A DNA stretch of 64,000 bases from an uncultured Saprospiraceae bacterium (GTDB taxonomy: Bacteria > Bacteroidota > Bacteroidia > Chitinophagales > Saprospiraceae), in NCBI GenBank assembly GCA_937926205.1, contig CALEYL010000059.1:186001-250000 (forward strand), written 5' to 3'. Positions 25,575 to 34,013 of the stretch are shown here, in pieces (the first letter of the stretch is position 1; every line of letters begins with the position of its first letter). Position numbers and translations under genes: made by a program. A model generated the notes under the pieces. That model saw only the letters and a program-made list of their open reading frames with translations. It was not told the origin of the DNA and did not search any database.

Positions 25575-25604
25575 ATGATCCACAGGTTTCTTTAAAAAAC
25601 AGCG

Positions 25605-25612
25605 CAAAGGTA
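25605..25612 (-). promoter_or_regulatory. miaB: -7 element TACCTTTG for miaB
   Basis: A TAnnTTTG match on the minus strand, 30 bp upstream of the chosen miaB start at 25574. It decides against the upstream start codon at 25622. The -33 box is not clear. Confidence 0.5.
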
Positions 25613-25678
25613 AAGAATTCAAAGCTGAAAAGTGCCATTTTGTCAGCGCAAAGATTCTACATCAATAATCCTCAAACG

Positions 25679-26218
25679 ATGTCTCAGTCCATTTTTTTTA
25701 TTGCCGTTCTGGTCAAAGGCAAAGCGGGTGAAATCATTACCGGGTTTAAGCAACATGCCGCGGAGCATTTTGGCGCTTCCCGGGCATTGAATTCACCTCC
25801 GCACCTGACGCTCATTCCACCTTTTACGTGGCCGGAAGAAAGGCTTGATGTTTTAAAGTCCGAACTTGCTCACTTCGTTTCAGAACACGCCGGGCCGGCC
25901 ATTCGTTTACGAAACTTCAATTGTTTTCCACCTGGAGTCATCTTTGTGGATGTCGAATCCAATACTGCACTGGATCGTTTCCAGGAAGCGCTCGAAAACT
26001 GTTTGAGTGAGAAATTGCAAATTCAAAGCGATCGCAAATATGGATTTCATCCGCACGTTACAGTCGCGTTCAAAGACCTCCGGGCAAACATTTTTCCCGA
26101 AGCCTGGCAATACTATTCAAAACTGGAATTTGAACACAACTTTGTAGCGGAAGACATTGCGTTGCTTCGCCACAACGGACAATTGTGGGAAGTATTGGAA
26201 TCCTTCCCGTCATCATGA
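25679..26218 (+). CDS. 2'-5' RNA ligase family (2H phosphoesterase) protein
   Basis: A 179-aa cytosolic protein of the LigT-like 2H superfamily. The two hallmark HxT motifs are PPHLTLIPPFTWP (~42-54) and FHPHVTVAFKDL (~121-132), spaced as in RNA ligase/cyclic phosphodiesterases. It begins MSQSIFFIAVLVKGKAGEIITGFKQ, starting at ATG 25679. The in-frame region upstream (from 25481) overlaps miaB antisense and is not used. It is the first gene of a plus-strand run that continues with the pullulanase. Exact substrate unknown. Confidence 0.9.
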   Translation: MSQSIFFIAVLVKGKAGEIITGFKQHAAEHFGASRALNSPPHLTLIPPFTWPEERLDVLKSELAHFVSEHAGPAIRLRNFNCFPPGVIFVDVESNTALDRFQEALENCLSEKLQIQSDRKYGFHPHVTVAFKDLRANIFPEAWQYYSKLEFEHNFVAEDIALLRHNGQLWEVLESFPSS

Positions 26219-26277
26219 AGCTACTTGTTGTTGCAACAAACTGCAAAAGTTTTCTACTTTTACCCAAAACTGATGCT

Positions 26278-28293
26278 ATGTATGTTTTACGTGGGTTTAC
26301 TCTGATTATTATCACATGCCTTATGTCTTGTCAAACAACTACGCCTCTCTTAAATTCCTACAATGTTTATCCTGCCTATACAGGATCTGACCTTGGCTTA
26401 AGCTGGTCACCGCAAAAATCAGTCTTCAAGATCTGGTCGCCACCGGCCGAGGAAGTCCGGATCATGCTTTATGCTGATGGAGTAGGGGGCACGCCCCTGA
26501 ACACCCAAATGCTGAAAAAAGCAAAAAATGGCATCTGGTCCGTTACTTTCAGCGATAATCTGGAGGGTTTATATTACGCATTTCAGGTGAAAATAAATGG
26601 GCAGTGGCTCGACGAAACGCCGGATCCCTATGCCAAAGCAGTAGGCTTGAACGGCAAACGCGGGATGGTCGTAGACCTTTCAAAAACGAACCCGGAAGCC
26701 TGGGAAAAAGACAAAAGGCCGCCTTTAAATAATTATGCCGACATCATTATCTATGAATTACACGTTCGGGATTTGTCGAGCGATGCCAATTCGGGTATTC
26801 GCAACAAAGGCAAATTTCTTGGCCTGACGGAAACCGGTACAAAAAGCAGGGAAGGTGAAGCGACGGGGCTTGACCACATCGCAGATCTTGGCGTAACGCA
26901 TGTTCATCTGCTGCCTTCTTATGATTATTTGTCCATAGATGAGTCGAAACCATACGACGACAAAGTGTATAACTGGGGCTATGATCCCCAGAATTACAAT
27001 GTGCCTGAAGGAAGTTATGCTACCAATGCCGAAAATGGCGCCGTTCGCATCCGGGAATTCAAACAAATGGTTAAAGCCCTGCACGACCGGGGCATTCGGG
27101 TAATTCTGGATGTTGTTTATAACCATACGGGGTCAACGGATCACTCTAATTTTAACCTGATGGTTCCGGGCTACTACTACCGGCAAAATGAAAATGGCGG
27201 CTTTTCCGATGGCGCAAGTTGTGGTAACGAAACGGCTTCTGAACGCACCATGATGCGCAAATTTATTGTCGAATCGGTAAAGTACTGGGCCAATGAATAC
27301 CATCTTGACGGATTCCGGTTTGACCTTATGGGCCTCCACGACATGGAAACCATGAATGAAGTCAGCCGGGAATTGCGAAAAATTGACCCTTCAATTTTTG
27401 TCTACGGAGAAGGCTGGACCGCTGGCGCCAGCCCACTGCCCGATGCACAAAAAGCCATCAAACGCAATGTCCTGAAGATGGAACATGTGGCAGCTTTCAG
27501 CGATGACATGCGCGATGGCATAAAAGGACATGTATTCACACCAACTGAAAAAGGCTTTATCAGTGGATTGCCCGGACTGGAAGAAAGTGTCAAGTTTGGG
27601 GTTGTGGCTTCCACTCAGCATCCTCAGGTGAACTACGAAAAGGTCAATTATTCCAAAGAGCCATGGGCGATCAATCCGCAGCAAACCATTACTTACGCTT
27701 CCTGTCACGATAACCATACACTCTGGGACCGTCTGGCCATTTCTGCGCCGGAAGCCAGTGAAGAAAACCGGATCAGGATGCAGAAACTTGCCGCTGCCAT
27801 GGTACTCACTTCACAGGGGGTATCTTTTCTACACGCCGGTATTGAGCTGTTGCGGACCAAAAAAGGGGAAGAAAACTCCTATAAATCTCCCGACGACATC
27901 AACAGCATAGACTGGTCACGCAAGTCCCGATACAAAGAAGTGTATGCCTATTTTAAAAGCCTCATCGCCCTTCGGAAGCAACATCCCGCTTTCAGGATGA
28001 CCAGTGGCGAAATGATTCGTCAGCACCTGAAATTTCTGGAGATGTATGAATCAAATCTGGTTGCCTACACGATATCCGGTAACGCCAACGGCGATAGCTG
28101 GAAAAATATCCTGGTGGTTTTCAACGGAGGTTCCGGCGCGAAAAAATTTGAGATTCCCCAGGGGAAGTGGACGGTGGTTGTAAATGGAGAAGCCGTTAAT
28201 GAACAAGGGCTTGACAGCATTGGTGGCGGCAGTATGAGCATCGAGCCTTATACAGCAATGGTGCTTTACAGCAACAATCTGCCAAAAGAATAA
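26278..28293 (+). CDS. Type I pullulanase-like GH13 lipoprotein
   Basis: A 671-aa glycoside hydrolase. The ATG at 26278 gives MYVLRGFTLIIITCLMSC, a lipoprotein signal (Cys18) followed by QTTTP, without an acidic export tag, so the enzyme is probably periplasm-facing. A CBM48/early-set beta domain (~30-130, FKIWSPPAEEVRIMLYA) precedes the GH13 barrel. The pullulanase motif YNWGYDPQNYN is present. The conserved regions are VILDVVYNHTG, GFRFDLMGLHD (nucleophile Asp), IFVYGEGWTAG (acid/base Glu) and YASCHDNHTLWDRL (transition-state Asp). Cleaves alpha-1,6 links in branched alpha-glucans. It is preceded by the 2H phosphoesterase (59 bp). Confidence 0.93.
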   Translation: MYVLRGFTLIIITCLMSCQTTTPLLNSYNVYPAYTGSDLGLSWSPQKSVFKIWSPPAEEVRIMLYADGVGGTPLNTQMLKKAKNGIWSVTFSDNLEGLYYAFQVKINGQWLDETPDPYAKAVGLNGKRGMVVDLSKTNPEAWEKDKRPPLNNYADIIIYELHVRDLSSDANSGIRNKGKFLGLTETGTKSREGEATGLDHIADLGVTHVHLLPSYDYLSIDESKPYDDKVYNWGYDPQNYNVPEGSYATNAENGAVRIREFKQMVKALHDRGIRVILDVVYNHTGSTDHSNFNLMVPGYYYRQNENGGFSDGASCGNETASERTMMRKFIVESVKYWANEYHLDGFRFDLMGLHDMETMNEVSRELRKIDPSIFVYGEGWTAGASPLPDAQKAIKRNVLKMEHVAAFSDDMRDGIKGHVFTPTEKGFISGLPGLEESVKFGVVASTQHPQVNYEKVNYSKEPWAINPQQTITYASCHDNHTLWDRLAISAPEASEENRIRMQKLAAAMVLTSQGVSFLHAGIELLRTKKGEENSYKSPDDINSIDWSRKSRYKEVYAYFKSLIALRKQHPAFRMTSGEMIRQHLKFLEMYESNLVAYTISGNANGDSWKNILVVFNGGSGAKKFEIPQGKWTVVVNGEAVNEQGLDSIGGGSMSIEPYTAMVLYSNNLPKE

Positions 28294-28326
28294 AACCAGA
28301 AAGTAGAATTATACGGAGGCTATTGC

Positions 28327-28334
28327 TAATTTTG
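28327..28334 (+). promoter_or_regulatory. accD: Candidate -7 element TAATTTTG upstream of accD
   Basis: A TAnnTTTG match 96 bp upstream of the accD start at 28431. It falls inside a longer in-frame extension, supporting the shorter accD. The -33 box is not clear. Confidence 0.35.
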
Positions 28335-28430
28335 ACTTCCGAATTAAAGCCCGGTAAAGCGTTTTTACAGCAAGTCGCTGAAGGCAAAACGCTGATAAAC
28401 AAGGCGAAAAACTACAAAAGTAAATACATT

Positions 28431-29294
28431 ATGAGTTGGTTTAAACGACTCAAGGAAGGCATCCAAACGGCAACACGTAACAAGAAGGAAGCGCCGGAAG
28501 GCCTCTGGTACAAGTGCAAACGTTGCCGTCATACTTCCACCGTCAAGGAACTTAAGGACAATTTTTATAAGTGCCCACAGTGCAACTACCACGTTCGCAT
28601 CAGCTCTGCCGAATATTTCGAATTGCTGTTTGATGGCAATTACGAAGAACTCTTCGGGGATTTGAGGGCTAAAGACATGCTTGAGTTTGTTGACATCAAG
28701 GCTTATCCTGATCGTTTGGCAGAAGCGGCGGAAAGCACCGGACTGACGGATGCTATTGCGGTTGCCAAAGGTAGACTGAACAGGAAACCGCTGGTGATTG
28801 CCGCCATGGACTTCAAATTCATCGGCGGATCGATGGGGTCGGTTGTTGGACAAAAAATTGCATTGGCCATTGATCATTGCATCGAAACCCATACACCGCT
28901 GCTTATTATTTCAAAATCAGGCGGCGCCCGCATGATGGAAGCAGCTTACTCCCTGATGCAAATGGCCAAAACTGCTGCAAAATTATCTCAATTGGCCAAA
29001 GCGCGGGTTCCCTATTTTTCCCTGATGACGGACCCAACTACCGGCGGTGTCACGGCCTCTTTTGCCATGCTGGGCGATATCAACCTGGCTGAACCGGAAG
29101 CTTTAATTGGCTTTGCAGGCCCCCGGGTTATCAAAGAAACCATCAAGCGCGATTTACCCGAAGGCTTCCAAAGCGCTGAATCGGTACTGGAGAATGGTTT
29201 TCTCGACTTCATTGTGGATCGCAAAGACCTGAAAGAACAACTGTCGGAACTGCTCTCTTTGTTCAGTGGTGCTGAAAAAGTAGTGGAAGAGTAG
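28431..29294 (+). CDS. accD: Acetyl-CoA carboxylase carboxyltransferase subunit beta
   Basis: A 287-aa subunit that, with AccA, transfers the carboxyl group from carboxybiotin to acetyl-CoA in fatty-acid synthesis. The N-terminal zinc ribbon has Cys29/Cys32 and Cys48/Cys51 (LWYKCKRCRHTS and FYKCPQCNYHV). The carboxyltransferase core includes DFKFIGGSMGSVVGQKI, SKSGGARMMEAAYSLMQM, DPTTGGVTASFAMLGDIN and ALIGFAGPRVIKETI. The ATG at 28431 (MSWFKRLKEG) matches the family start; the 36-residue upstream extension does not. It stands alone here, with accA elsewhere. Confidence 0.97.
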   Translation: MSWFKRLKEGIQTATRNKKEAPEGLWYKCKRCRHTSTVKELKDNFYKCPQCNYHVRISSAEYFELLFDGNYEELFGDLRAKDMLEFVDIKAYPDRLAEAAESTGLTDAIAVAKGRLNRKPLVIAAMDFKFIGGSMGSVVGQKIALAIDHCIETHTPLLIISKSGGARMMEAAYSLMQMAKTAAKLSQLAKARVPYFSLMTDPTTGGVTASFAMLGDINLAEPEALIGFAGPRVIKETIKRDLPEGFQSAESVLENGFLDFIVDRKDLKEQLSELLSLFSGAEKVVEE

Positions 29295-29344
29295 GGGGAT
29301 TGCGCTGCGAGGCATTGGATGAATAAGGTTAAAAACAATTGACC

Positions 29345-30721
29345 ATGAGCCGCAGCATACCGTTTTTCCTTTTGTTTAATTTCTTTATTGCACTGTTCGC
29401 CACAGGCCAGACGGCTGTTGCGCCGCAACTGGATTCGCGTCTGTATAAAATTGCAGCAGCGCCTTCGGCACAGCGCATCGAAAAAGACATCCGCACTTTA
29501 GCCGGGTTTGGCACACGCAATACGAATTCGGATACCTTGTCCGAAACGCGCGGCATTGGTGCTGCCCGACGCTGGATCAAAGCAGAATTTGATAAAATCT
29601 CAAAAGATTGCGGCAACTGCCTCGAGGTTTTTTACCATCGCAGTTTATACAAAGGCGGGGTAAATCCCCGTGTTCCCAAAGACGTTTGGATTGTAAATGT
29701 GGTCGCCATCCAGCGTGGCGCCAAATACCCCAACCGCTATGTCCTCATGTCAGGAGACATTGATTCCCGCCCCTCCAATCCCAGCGACGGCGAAACCGAT
29801 TCTCCCGGCGCCAATGACAATGCATCCGGTATGGCCGGAACACTAGAAGCCGCGAGGGTACTCACGAAATATCAATTTCCCGGAAGCATCGTTTATGTTG
29901 GCCTTTCCGGGGAAGAGCAGGGGCTGATTGGCGGACAATACCTGGCAGAAACCGCCAAAAAAGAAGGCTGGGAGATTACCGGGGTGTTGAATAATGACAT
30001 GATTGGCAACATCCAAGGCATCAACGGGGTGATCGACAACCGCACTTTCCGCATTTTTTCTGAACCCGTTCCGGCTACTGAAACGGAGCAACAAAGAGCC
30101 TGGCACCGGGTTTATGGCGGTGAAGTAGACGGCCCCTCCCGGCAACTGGCGCGTTATATAGACAAACTCACCGATTTATATACCACCAACCTTGACGCCA
30201 TAATGATCTACCGCCTCGACCGCTTCGGACGTGGCGGCCATCACAGGCCCTTTAATGACCTGGGCTTTCCCGGTGTTCGCATCATGGAGACCTGGGAAAA
30301 CTACAACCGCCAGCATCAGGACGTGCGTATGGAAGATGGCATTGCTTACGGCGATGTGATCGAAGGGGTAAATTTTGAATATGCTGCGAAGCTGACCGGT
30401 GTGAACGCCATCACGCTTGCTGCTTTGTCCTGGGCGCCACCCCCGCCTGCAAACGTCATGATCGGCGGAGTAGTAGAGCCTTCGACCCGCTTGCGCTGGG
30501 AGGCGGTGAATGACCCGGAACTGGCGGGATATAAAGTTTATTGGCGCGATACGACTTCGCCGCAATGGCAATATTCCAGATATGTTGAGAAAACTGCTAC
30601 TGAAATTACCCTGGAAAACATCGTGATCGACAATTACCTGTTTGGCGTGGCTTCTGTGGGAAAAGACGGGAACGAAAGTTTGGTGGTGTATCCGGTAACG
30701 CTGATTCCAAGGCGGCAGTAA
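29345..30721 (+). CDS. Exported M28 family peptidase with C-terminal fibronectin-like domain
   Basis: A 458-aa secreted aminopeptidase-like protein with a signal peptide (MSRSIPFFLLFNFFIALFATGQ). Metal-site motifs: VLMSGDIDSRPSN, DSPGANDNASGMAGTLEAA, VGLSGEEQGLIGGQYL, GVLNNDMIGN, and a late His in GGHHRPFNDLGFPGVRIMETWENY. The first metal-ligand position, usually His in the HxD motif, is Asp here (SGDIDSR). The C-terminal ~95 residues (ANVMIGGVVEPSTRLRWEAVNDPELAGYKVYWRD onward) look like a fibronectin type III domain. There is no T9SS tail, so it is probably periplasmic. It follows accD by 50 bp. Confidence 0.9.
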   Translation: MSRSIPFFLLFNFFIALFATGQTAVAPQLDSRLYKIAAAPSAQRIEKDIRTLAGFGTRNTNSDTLSETRGIGAARRWIKAEFDKISKDCGNCLEVFYHRSLYKGGVNPRVPKDVWIVNVVAIQRGAKYPNRYVLMSGDIDSRPSNPSDGETDSPGANDNASGMAGTLEAARVLTKYQFPGSIVYVGLSGEEQGLIGGQYLAETAKKEGWEITGVLNNDMIGNIQGINGVIDNRTFRIFSEPVPATETEQQRAWHRVYGGEVDGPSRQLARYIDKLTDLYTTNLDAIMIYRLDRFGRGGHHRPFNDLGFPGVRIMETWENYNRQHQDVRMEDGIAYGDVIEGVNFEYAAKLTGVNAITLAALSWAPPPPANVMIGGVVEPSTRLRWEAVNDPELAGYKVYWRDTTSPQWQYSRYVEKTATEITLENIVIDNYLFGVASVGKDGNESLVVYPVTLIPRRQ

Positions 30722-30786
30722 AAGTTTGTGAACCCGAAGAATTTTTTGGATGTTTGTAGCCATTCCTCAACGTTAGCATTTCTATT

Positions 30787-30803
30787 CCGACCACATAGGT
30801 CGG
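30787..30803. promoter_or_regulatory. Small inverted repeat CCGACC-ACATA-GGTCGG
   Basis: A perfect 6-bp stem with a 5-nt loop, ending 1 bp before a possible start ATG (30805) and 28 bp before the preferred start (30832) of the Fe-S protein gene. It could be an operator or an RNA hairpin controlling translation. Confidence 0.35.
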
Positions 30804-30831
30804 TATGGATCGTCAAATTATCAACGCAACC

Positions 30832-31611
30832 ATGAGCAACCTGACCGTCAAAACCATGGCCGAAATGGCTGCCACAGGCGAAACGCCGGAAATTCTTTTC
30901 TGGGTGGGCTGTGCCGGCAGTTTCGATGCGCGTGCACAAAAAGTGACACGGGCCGTTTGTGAAATCCTGCAACAGGTGGGCATCCAATACGCCATTCTGG
31001 GGAATGAAGAAAACTGTACTGGAGATCCTGCCCGCCGGGCCGGCAATGAGTTTCTATTCCAGATGATGGCTTTGCAAAACATCCAGACGCTCGATCAATA
31101 TGGCGTAAAGCGCATCGTGGCGGCTTGTCCCCACTGCTTCAATTCACTCAAAAACGATTATCCGGCTTTGGGTGGTCATTACGAAGTCATCCATCATACC
31201 CAGCTCATTCAGGAACTCATTGCTGAAGGCCGGCTGAAACTAAAAGAAGGCGGTTCTTTCAAAGGCAAAAAAATTACTTACCACGATTCCTGCTATTTAG
31301 GGCGCGTGAATGGGGTTTATGAAGCCCCGCGTCAGGTTTTGGAAGCATTGGATGCCGACCTTACCGAAATGAAACGCAGCCGTACCAATGGCCTGTGTTG
31401 TGGTGCAGGCGGTGCTCAAATGTGGAAAGAAGACGAACCCGGTAACAAACGCATCAACATTGAGCGTGCAGAAGAAGCCTTAACCACAGGCGCTGAAATC
31501 ATTGCCGTGAATTGTCCTTTCTGCCTCACCATGATGAGCGACGGCGTCAAAGCAAAAGACCGTCAGGATGACGTGATGGTTTATGATATTTCGGAGATGA
31601 TTGTAGGGTAG
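30832..31611 (+). CDS. CCG-domain (heterodisulfide reductase-type) Fe-S binding protein
   Basis: A 259-aa protein with two cysteine-rich CCG domains, as in the HdrB/GlpC/LldE group. Domain 1: FWVGCAGSFDARAQ, NEENCTGDPARRAGNEFL and VAACPHCFNSLKNDYP. Domain 2: YHDSCYLGRVNGVYEAPRQVL, GLCCGAGGAQMWKEDEPG and AVNCPFCLTMMSDG. Such proteins bind an unusual [4Fe-4S] cluster and take part in electron transfer. In Bacteroidota they are usually partnered with a larger ferredoxin-like (Fe-S) dehydrogenase subunit, which is not next to it here. The start at 30832 (MSNLTVKTMAEM) is preferred over ATG 30805. Confidence 0.92.
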   Translation: MSNLTVKTMAEMAATGETPEILFWVGCAGSFDARAQKVTRAVCEILQQVGIQYAILGNEENCTGDPARRAGNEFLFQMMALQNIQTLDQYGVKRIVAACPHCFNSLKNDYPALGGHYEVIHHTQLIQELIAEGRLKLKEGGSFKGKKITYHDSCYLGRVNGVYEAPRQVLEALDADLTEMKRSRTNGLCCGAGGAQMWKEDEPGNKRINIERAEEALTTGAEIIAVNCPFCLTMMSDGVKAKDRQDDVMVYDISEMIVG

Positions 31612-31620
31612 GAGGGATAA

Positions 31621-31866
31621 AGTAGAAAGTATAAAGTAGAGGGTAGAGGGTAGAGGGAGCATCCTGCTCAATGAAAGCACCATGCTCCCTCTAAATTAGG
31701 AAAACGGTAGACGGCGGACGGCGGACGCCTGCCTGCCTGACCTCCGGTAGGCGGGCCGGCAGGCAGGGTAGACGGAGAAACTGCTCCTACAAGCAATCTG
31801 CCCCCTACTTTAACCTTTATCCTTTAACCTTTATCCTTTAACCTTTATATCCTTTACTTTAACCTT
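31621..31866. repeat. Intergenic low-complexity and palindromic repeats
   Basis: Three blocks. First, AAGTAGA/GTAGAGG-type words at 31621-31659. Second, a palindrome, CCTGCCTGCC (31728-31737) with GGCAGGCAGG (31758-31767), whose arms also occur in the 36582 repeat. Third, a tandem 14-bp repeat TTTAACCTTTATCC starting at 31809, with two perfect copies then degenerate ones to 31866. The block separates two convergent genes. Confidence 0.75.
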
Positions 31867-31867
31867 C

Positions 31868-32764
31868 TTAATTCTCCTTTGGCCGCACCACCGTAAACAC
31901 CCGCGAGATGTTGAATCCAAAATGGATGCCGCCATCGGCCCAGTCTCCCGTCGTTTCCGCCACGAATCCCTTTTCAATCATAATTCTGGAATTGGTGAAA
32001 TGCAGCTGGAAGACGTGCCCGCCTGTTTCGATGTCGAAACCTACGGAGAGCGAGTTTTTGAAACCTGGCGCCAGTTGATCAGGCAGCACATAGATGTATT
32101 CGAGGTTCAGCGACACCCGCCGTGTTAGTTTCAGTCGGGTACCAACGCCAAGGGCATAAACATCGTTCGATTCGGCAAGCGTAGCCACCAGATTCCGGTG
32201 TACAATGGTTGGGGAGAGCTGAAGGCTGAACCCATCGCTGAATTTCCGTCCCACGATGACCTGGCCGGTGTAATACAGGCGCGACGAGAAATGGTTATCC
32301 CGGTTAGGGTCTGCCCATTTCAGGGTTTGAATGGCAGCACTGCCAAACAGCGCTAAAGTAATGGGCATGTTGCGTTGGCCTTTACTTTGCCGCAGGAGTT
32401 TGAATTTGGCAAAACCGTCGTAGGTTTTTTCATAATTGCTCCTGCCCATGCCGATTGAAAGGCGATCTGTTACCCCAAAGTCACATCCAATGCGCAGGTT
32501 GGCGCCATCGAGGCCAAAAAAGTCGTACAGTCCATTCTGAACAGTATTGAAACGGTGTGAAATTTTAAAATCAAGCACACCTTTCGCTGTGTTTTCCAGA
32601 GAATGCAGGTTGATGACCCTGCTGGTTTTGAAGCTGGCGGTGACCAGATCGGTACCTTCTTCCTCCTGACCAAGCAAAGACAATAAGTCGTCCTGAGCCA
32701 TAACCGGGAGCGCCGGTAAAACCAAGGCCAGCATGATAATGAATGGGTAAAAGTGTTTTTTCAT
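31868..32764 (-). CDS. DUF5777 family outer-membrane beta-barrel protein
   Basis: A 298-aa protein. The signal peptide ends near LPVMAQ. The mature N-terminus DDLLSLLGQEEEGTDLVTASFKTSRVINLHSLENTAKGVLDFKISHRF is the typical DUF5777 opening. About ten amphipathic strands follow (NLRIGCDFGVTDRLSIGMGRS, LSVGFDIETGGHVFQLHFTNS), ending in HFGFNISRVFTVV. It is the terminal gene of a minus-strand cluster with YceI, OB-fold and cytochrome-like genes, which commonly co-occur in Bacteroidota, so it is likely the outer-membrane part of that module. A terminator (32799-32832) precedes it, so it may be transcribed partly on its own. Confidence 0.88.
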   Translation of the reverse strand: MKKHFYPFIIMLALVLPALPVMAQDDLLSLLGQEEEGTDLVTASFKTSRVINLHSLENTAKGVLDFKISHRFNTVQNGLYDFFGLDGANLRIGCDFGVTDRLSIGMGRSNYEKTYDGFAKFKLLRQSKGQRNMPITLALFGSAAIQTLKWADPNRDNHFSSRLYYTGQVIVGRKFSDGFSLQLSPTIVHRNLVATLAESNDVYALGVGTRLKLTRRVSLNLEYIYVLPDQLAPGFKNSLSVGFDIETGGHVFQLHFTNSRIMIEKGFVAETTGDWADGGIHFGFNISRVFTVVRPKEN

Positions 32765-32798
32765 TTGCTCAGATATTAGGCATTAGATGAATAAATGC

Positions 32799-32832
32799 AA
32801 AAAGCTACCTGCCCGGTGACTGAGCAGGTAGC
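32799..32832 (-). terminator. Intrinsic terminator after the YceI gene
   Basis: GCTACCTGC (32804-32812) pairs with GCAGGTAGC (32824-32832). On the minus strand it is followed by TTTTT (32799-32803). It lies 35 bp past the YceI stop and before the DUF5777 start, so it may attenuate the downstream gene. Confidence 0.75.
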
Positions 32833-32867
32833 AAAACTGTTATTATTTATTCCTTTAATCAGGCAGA

Positions 32868-33428
32868 TCAGGAACCTTTCTTCAATTCCTGATACGCTAC
32901 CACAATGTCAATTGTTACGGTTTTGGCGATGTTATCGCGTACAACAGACGGTATTTGAATGCCGTAATCGGCTACAGCAACTTCAAAAGTAGAGGCTGCT
33001 GAAACGGTACCACCTTTGACGACGAATTTGCCTTCCGTTTCCACATCTTTCGTGACGCCGTGAATGGTCAGCTGGCCTTTTACTTTAACGGGATAAACGC
33101 CGTCTTTACTCAGGTTAACGGATTTATAATCTCCGATCATGCCTTTGAAGGTCGCTTTTGGAAATTTGTCGCTTTCCATATAATTTTCATTGAAATGCTC
33201 CTGCATGAGGGCTTTTTCAAACTGGAATGCCTTTATGAGCACTGCAAATTCCATCTTTCCGCTTTCGGAGTCGTAAACACTGGTAGCCGACTTATTGGTC
33301 GCTTCAATTTTTTCAATTTTCGCATCAGAGGAAAAAGAAATTTTTCCTTCGCGGGTATAATACTTTTGCGCAAACGTGGCGCTGGCAAACAGGCCCAGAA
33401 GGCCGAAAAGAATGCACTTTTTTAACAT
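32868..33428 (-). CDS. YceI family periplasmic protein
   Basis: A 186-aa lipocalin-like periplasmic protein; members bind isoprenoid lipids or amphiphilic ligands. The ATG at 33428 gives a clean signal peptide (MLKKCILFGLLGLFASATFAQ). Family features: YYTREGKISFSSDAKIEKIEATN, GKMEFAVLIKAFQFEKALMQEHFNENYMESDKFPKATFKG, VKGQLTIHGVTKDVETEGKF and ADYGIQIPSVVRDNIAKTVTIDI. It follows the OB-fold gene by 43 bp and is followed by a terminator. Association with cytochromes suggests quinone or lipid carriage, which is inference. Confidence 0.93.
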   Translation of the reverse strand: MLKKCILFGLLGLFASATFAQKYYTREGKISFSSDAKIEKIEATNKSATSVYDSESGKMEFAVLIKAFQFEKALMQEHFNENYMESDKFPKATFKGMIGDYKSVNLSKDGVYPVKVKGQLTIHGVTKDVETEGKFVVKGGTVSAASTFEVAVADYGIQIPSVVRDNIAKTVTIDIVVAYQELKKGS

Positions 33429-33471
33429 GATATGTATGGTTTGGATAAGTGAAATAATGTTATGGTGTAAA

Positions 33472-33888
33472 TTAGTTTCCTTCAACGCAACGTGTTAGTA
33501 CAACGTCCATCAGTACGCCGTCGCATTTGCCTTTGAAGCTGACTTGTTCGCCGCTCTGGAAAGTTTTGCGTTTGTGTTCAGACAAAGGGTCCAGTTCGCA
33601 AATAATACCCCCCATTTCACTGCCGCTTTCAAGCATCACTTTCACGCTGCCGGTTTCATCGGTGGAGGTTTCGCGTACTACGCCACTGACAGCAACAATT
33701 TTACCCAGGTATTTCTCATTGGCAGCATTTTCATCCGACTCGTATTCACTGTAAAGCGTGCTGGCATCAACGGTGACATCGGCGCTGGCCTTTTGAATGT
33801 TCTGATGAGGTTTGTTCCACATCATATAGCCCGTAACACCTGCAATAATTACTGCTGCTAAAAGTCCCCAAAGGATGATTTTTTTCAT
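33472..33888 (-). CDS. tRNA_anti-like OB-fold protein, membrane-anchored
   Basis: A 138-aa protein with one N-terminal TM anchor (residues 3-22, KIILWGLLAAVIIAGVTGYM). An extracytoplasmic OB-fold region follows: ADVTVDASTLYSEYESDENAANEKYLGKIVAVSGVVRETSTDE, GGIICELDP, GEQVSFKGKCDGVLMDVVLTRCVEGN. The AANEKYLGK(I/V)VxVxG pattern is typical of the tRNA_anti-like family in Bacteroidota. Two cysteines near the C-terminus may form a disulfide. Despite the family name a role on tRNA is unlikely for an exported protein. It lies between the small cytochrome and YceI genes, probably in one operon. Confidence 0.87.
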   Translation of the reverse strand: MKKIILWGLLAAVIIAGVTGYMMWNKPHQNIQKASADVTVDASTLYSEYESDENAANEKYLGKIVAVSGVVRETSTDETGSVKVMLESGSEMGGIICELDPLSEHKRKTFQSGEQVSFKGKCDGVLMDVVLTRCVEGN

Positions 33889-33920
33889 GATGCTGACGAT
33901 TTAGTTGGTTGAAATGAAAT

Positions 33921-33955
33921 GCTTAGGAGCTTTGCAAAGCTGCGTACTCCTAAGC
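33921..33955. repeat. Nested palindromes between OB-fold and cytochrome genes
   Basis: Outer arms GCTTAGGAG (33921-33929) and CTCCTAAGC (33947-33955) pair perfectly. Inside lies a second palindrome, AGCTTTGCAAAGCT (33928-33941). It could be a weak terminator or a processing hairpin within the cytochrome-YceI operon; no T-run follows on the minus strand. Confidence 0.6.
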
Positions 33956-34013
33956 CTTTGCACGGTTTATTACGAATGAAAGAAATGAAAATTGAAGGTA
34001 TTGCCCCACTCCT

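Noticed and set aside
26185..26277. Longer N-terminus for the pullulanase starting at 26185
   Set aside because: It overlaps the preceding gene and would bury the lipoprotein signal that begins at 26278.
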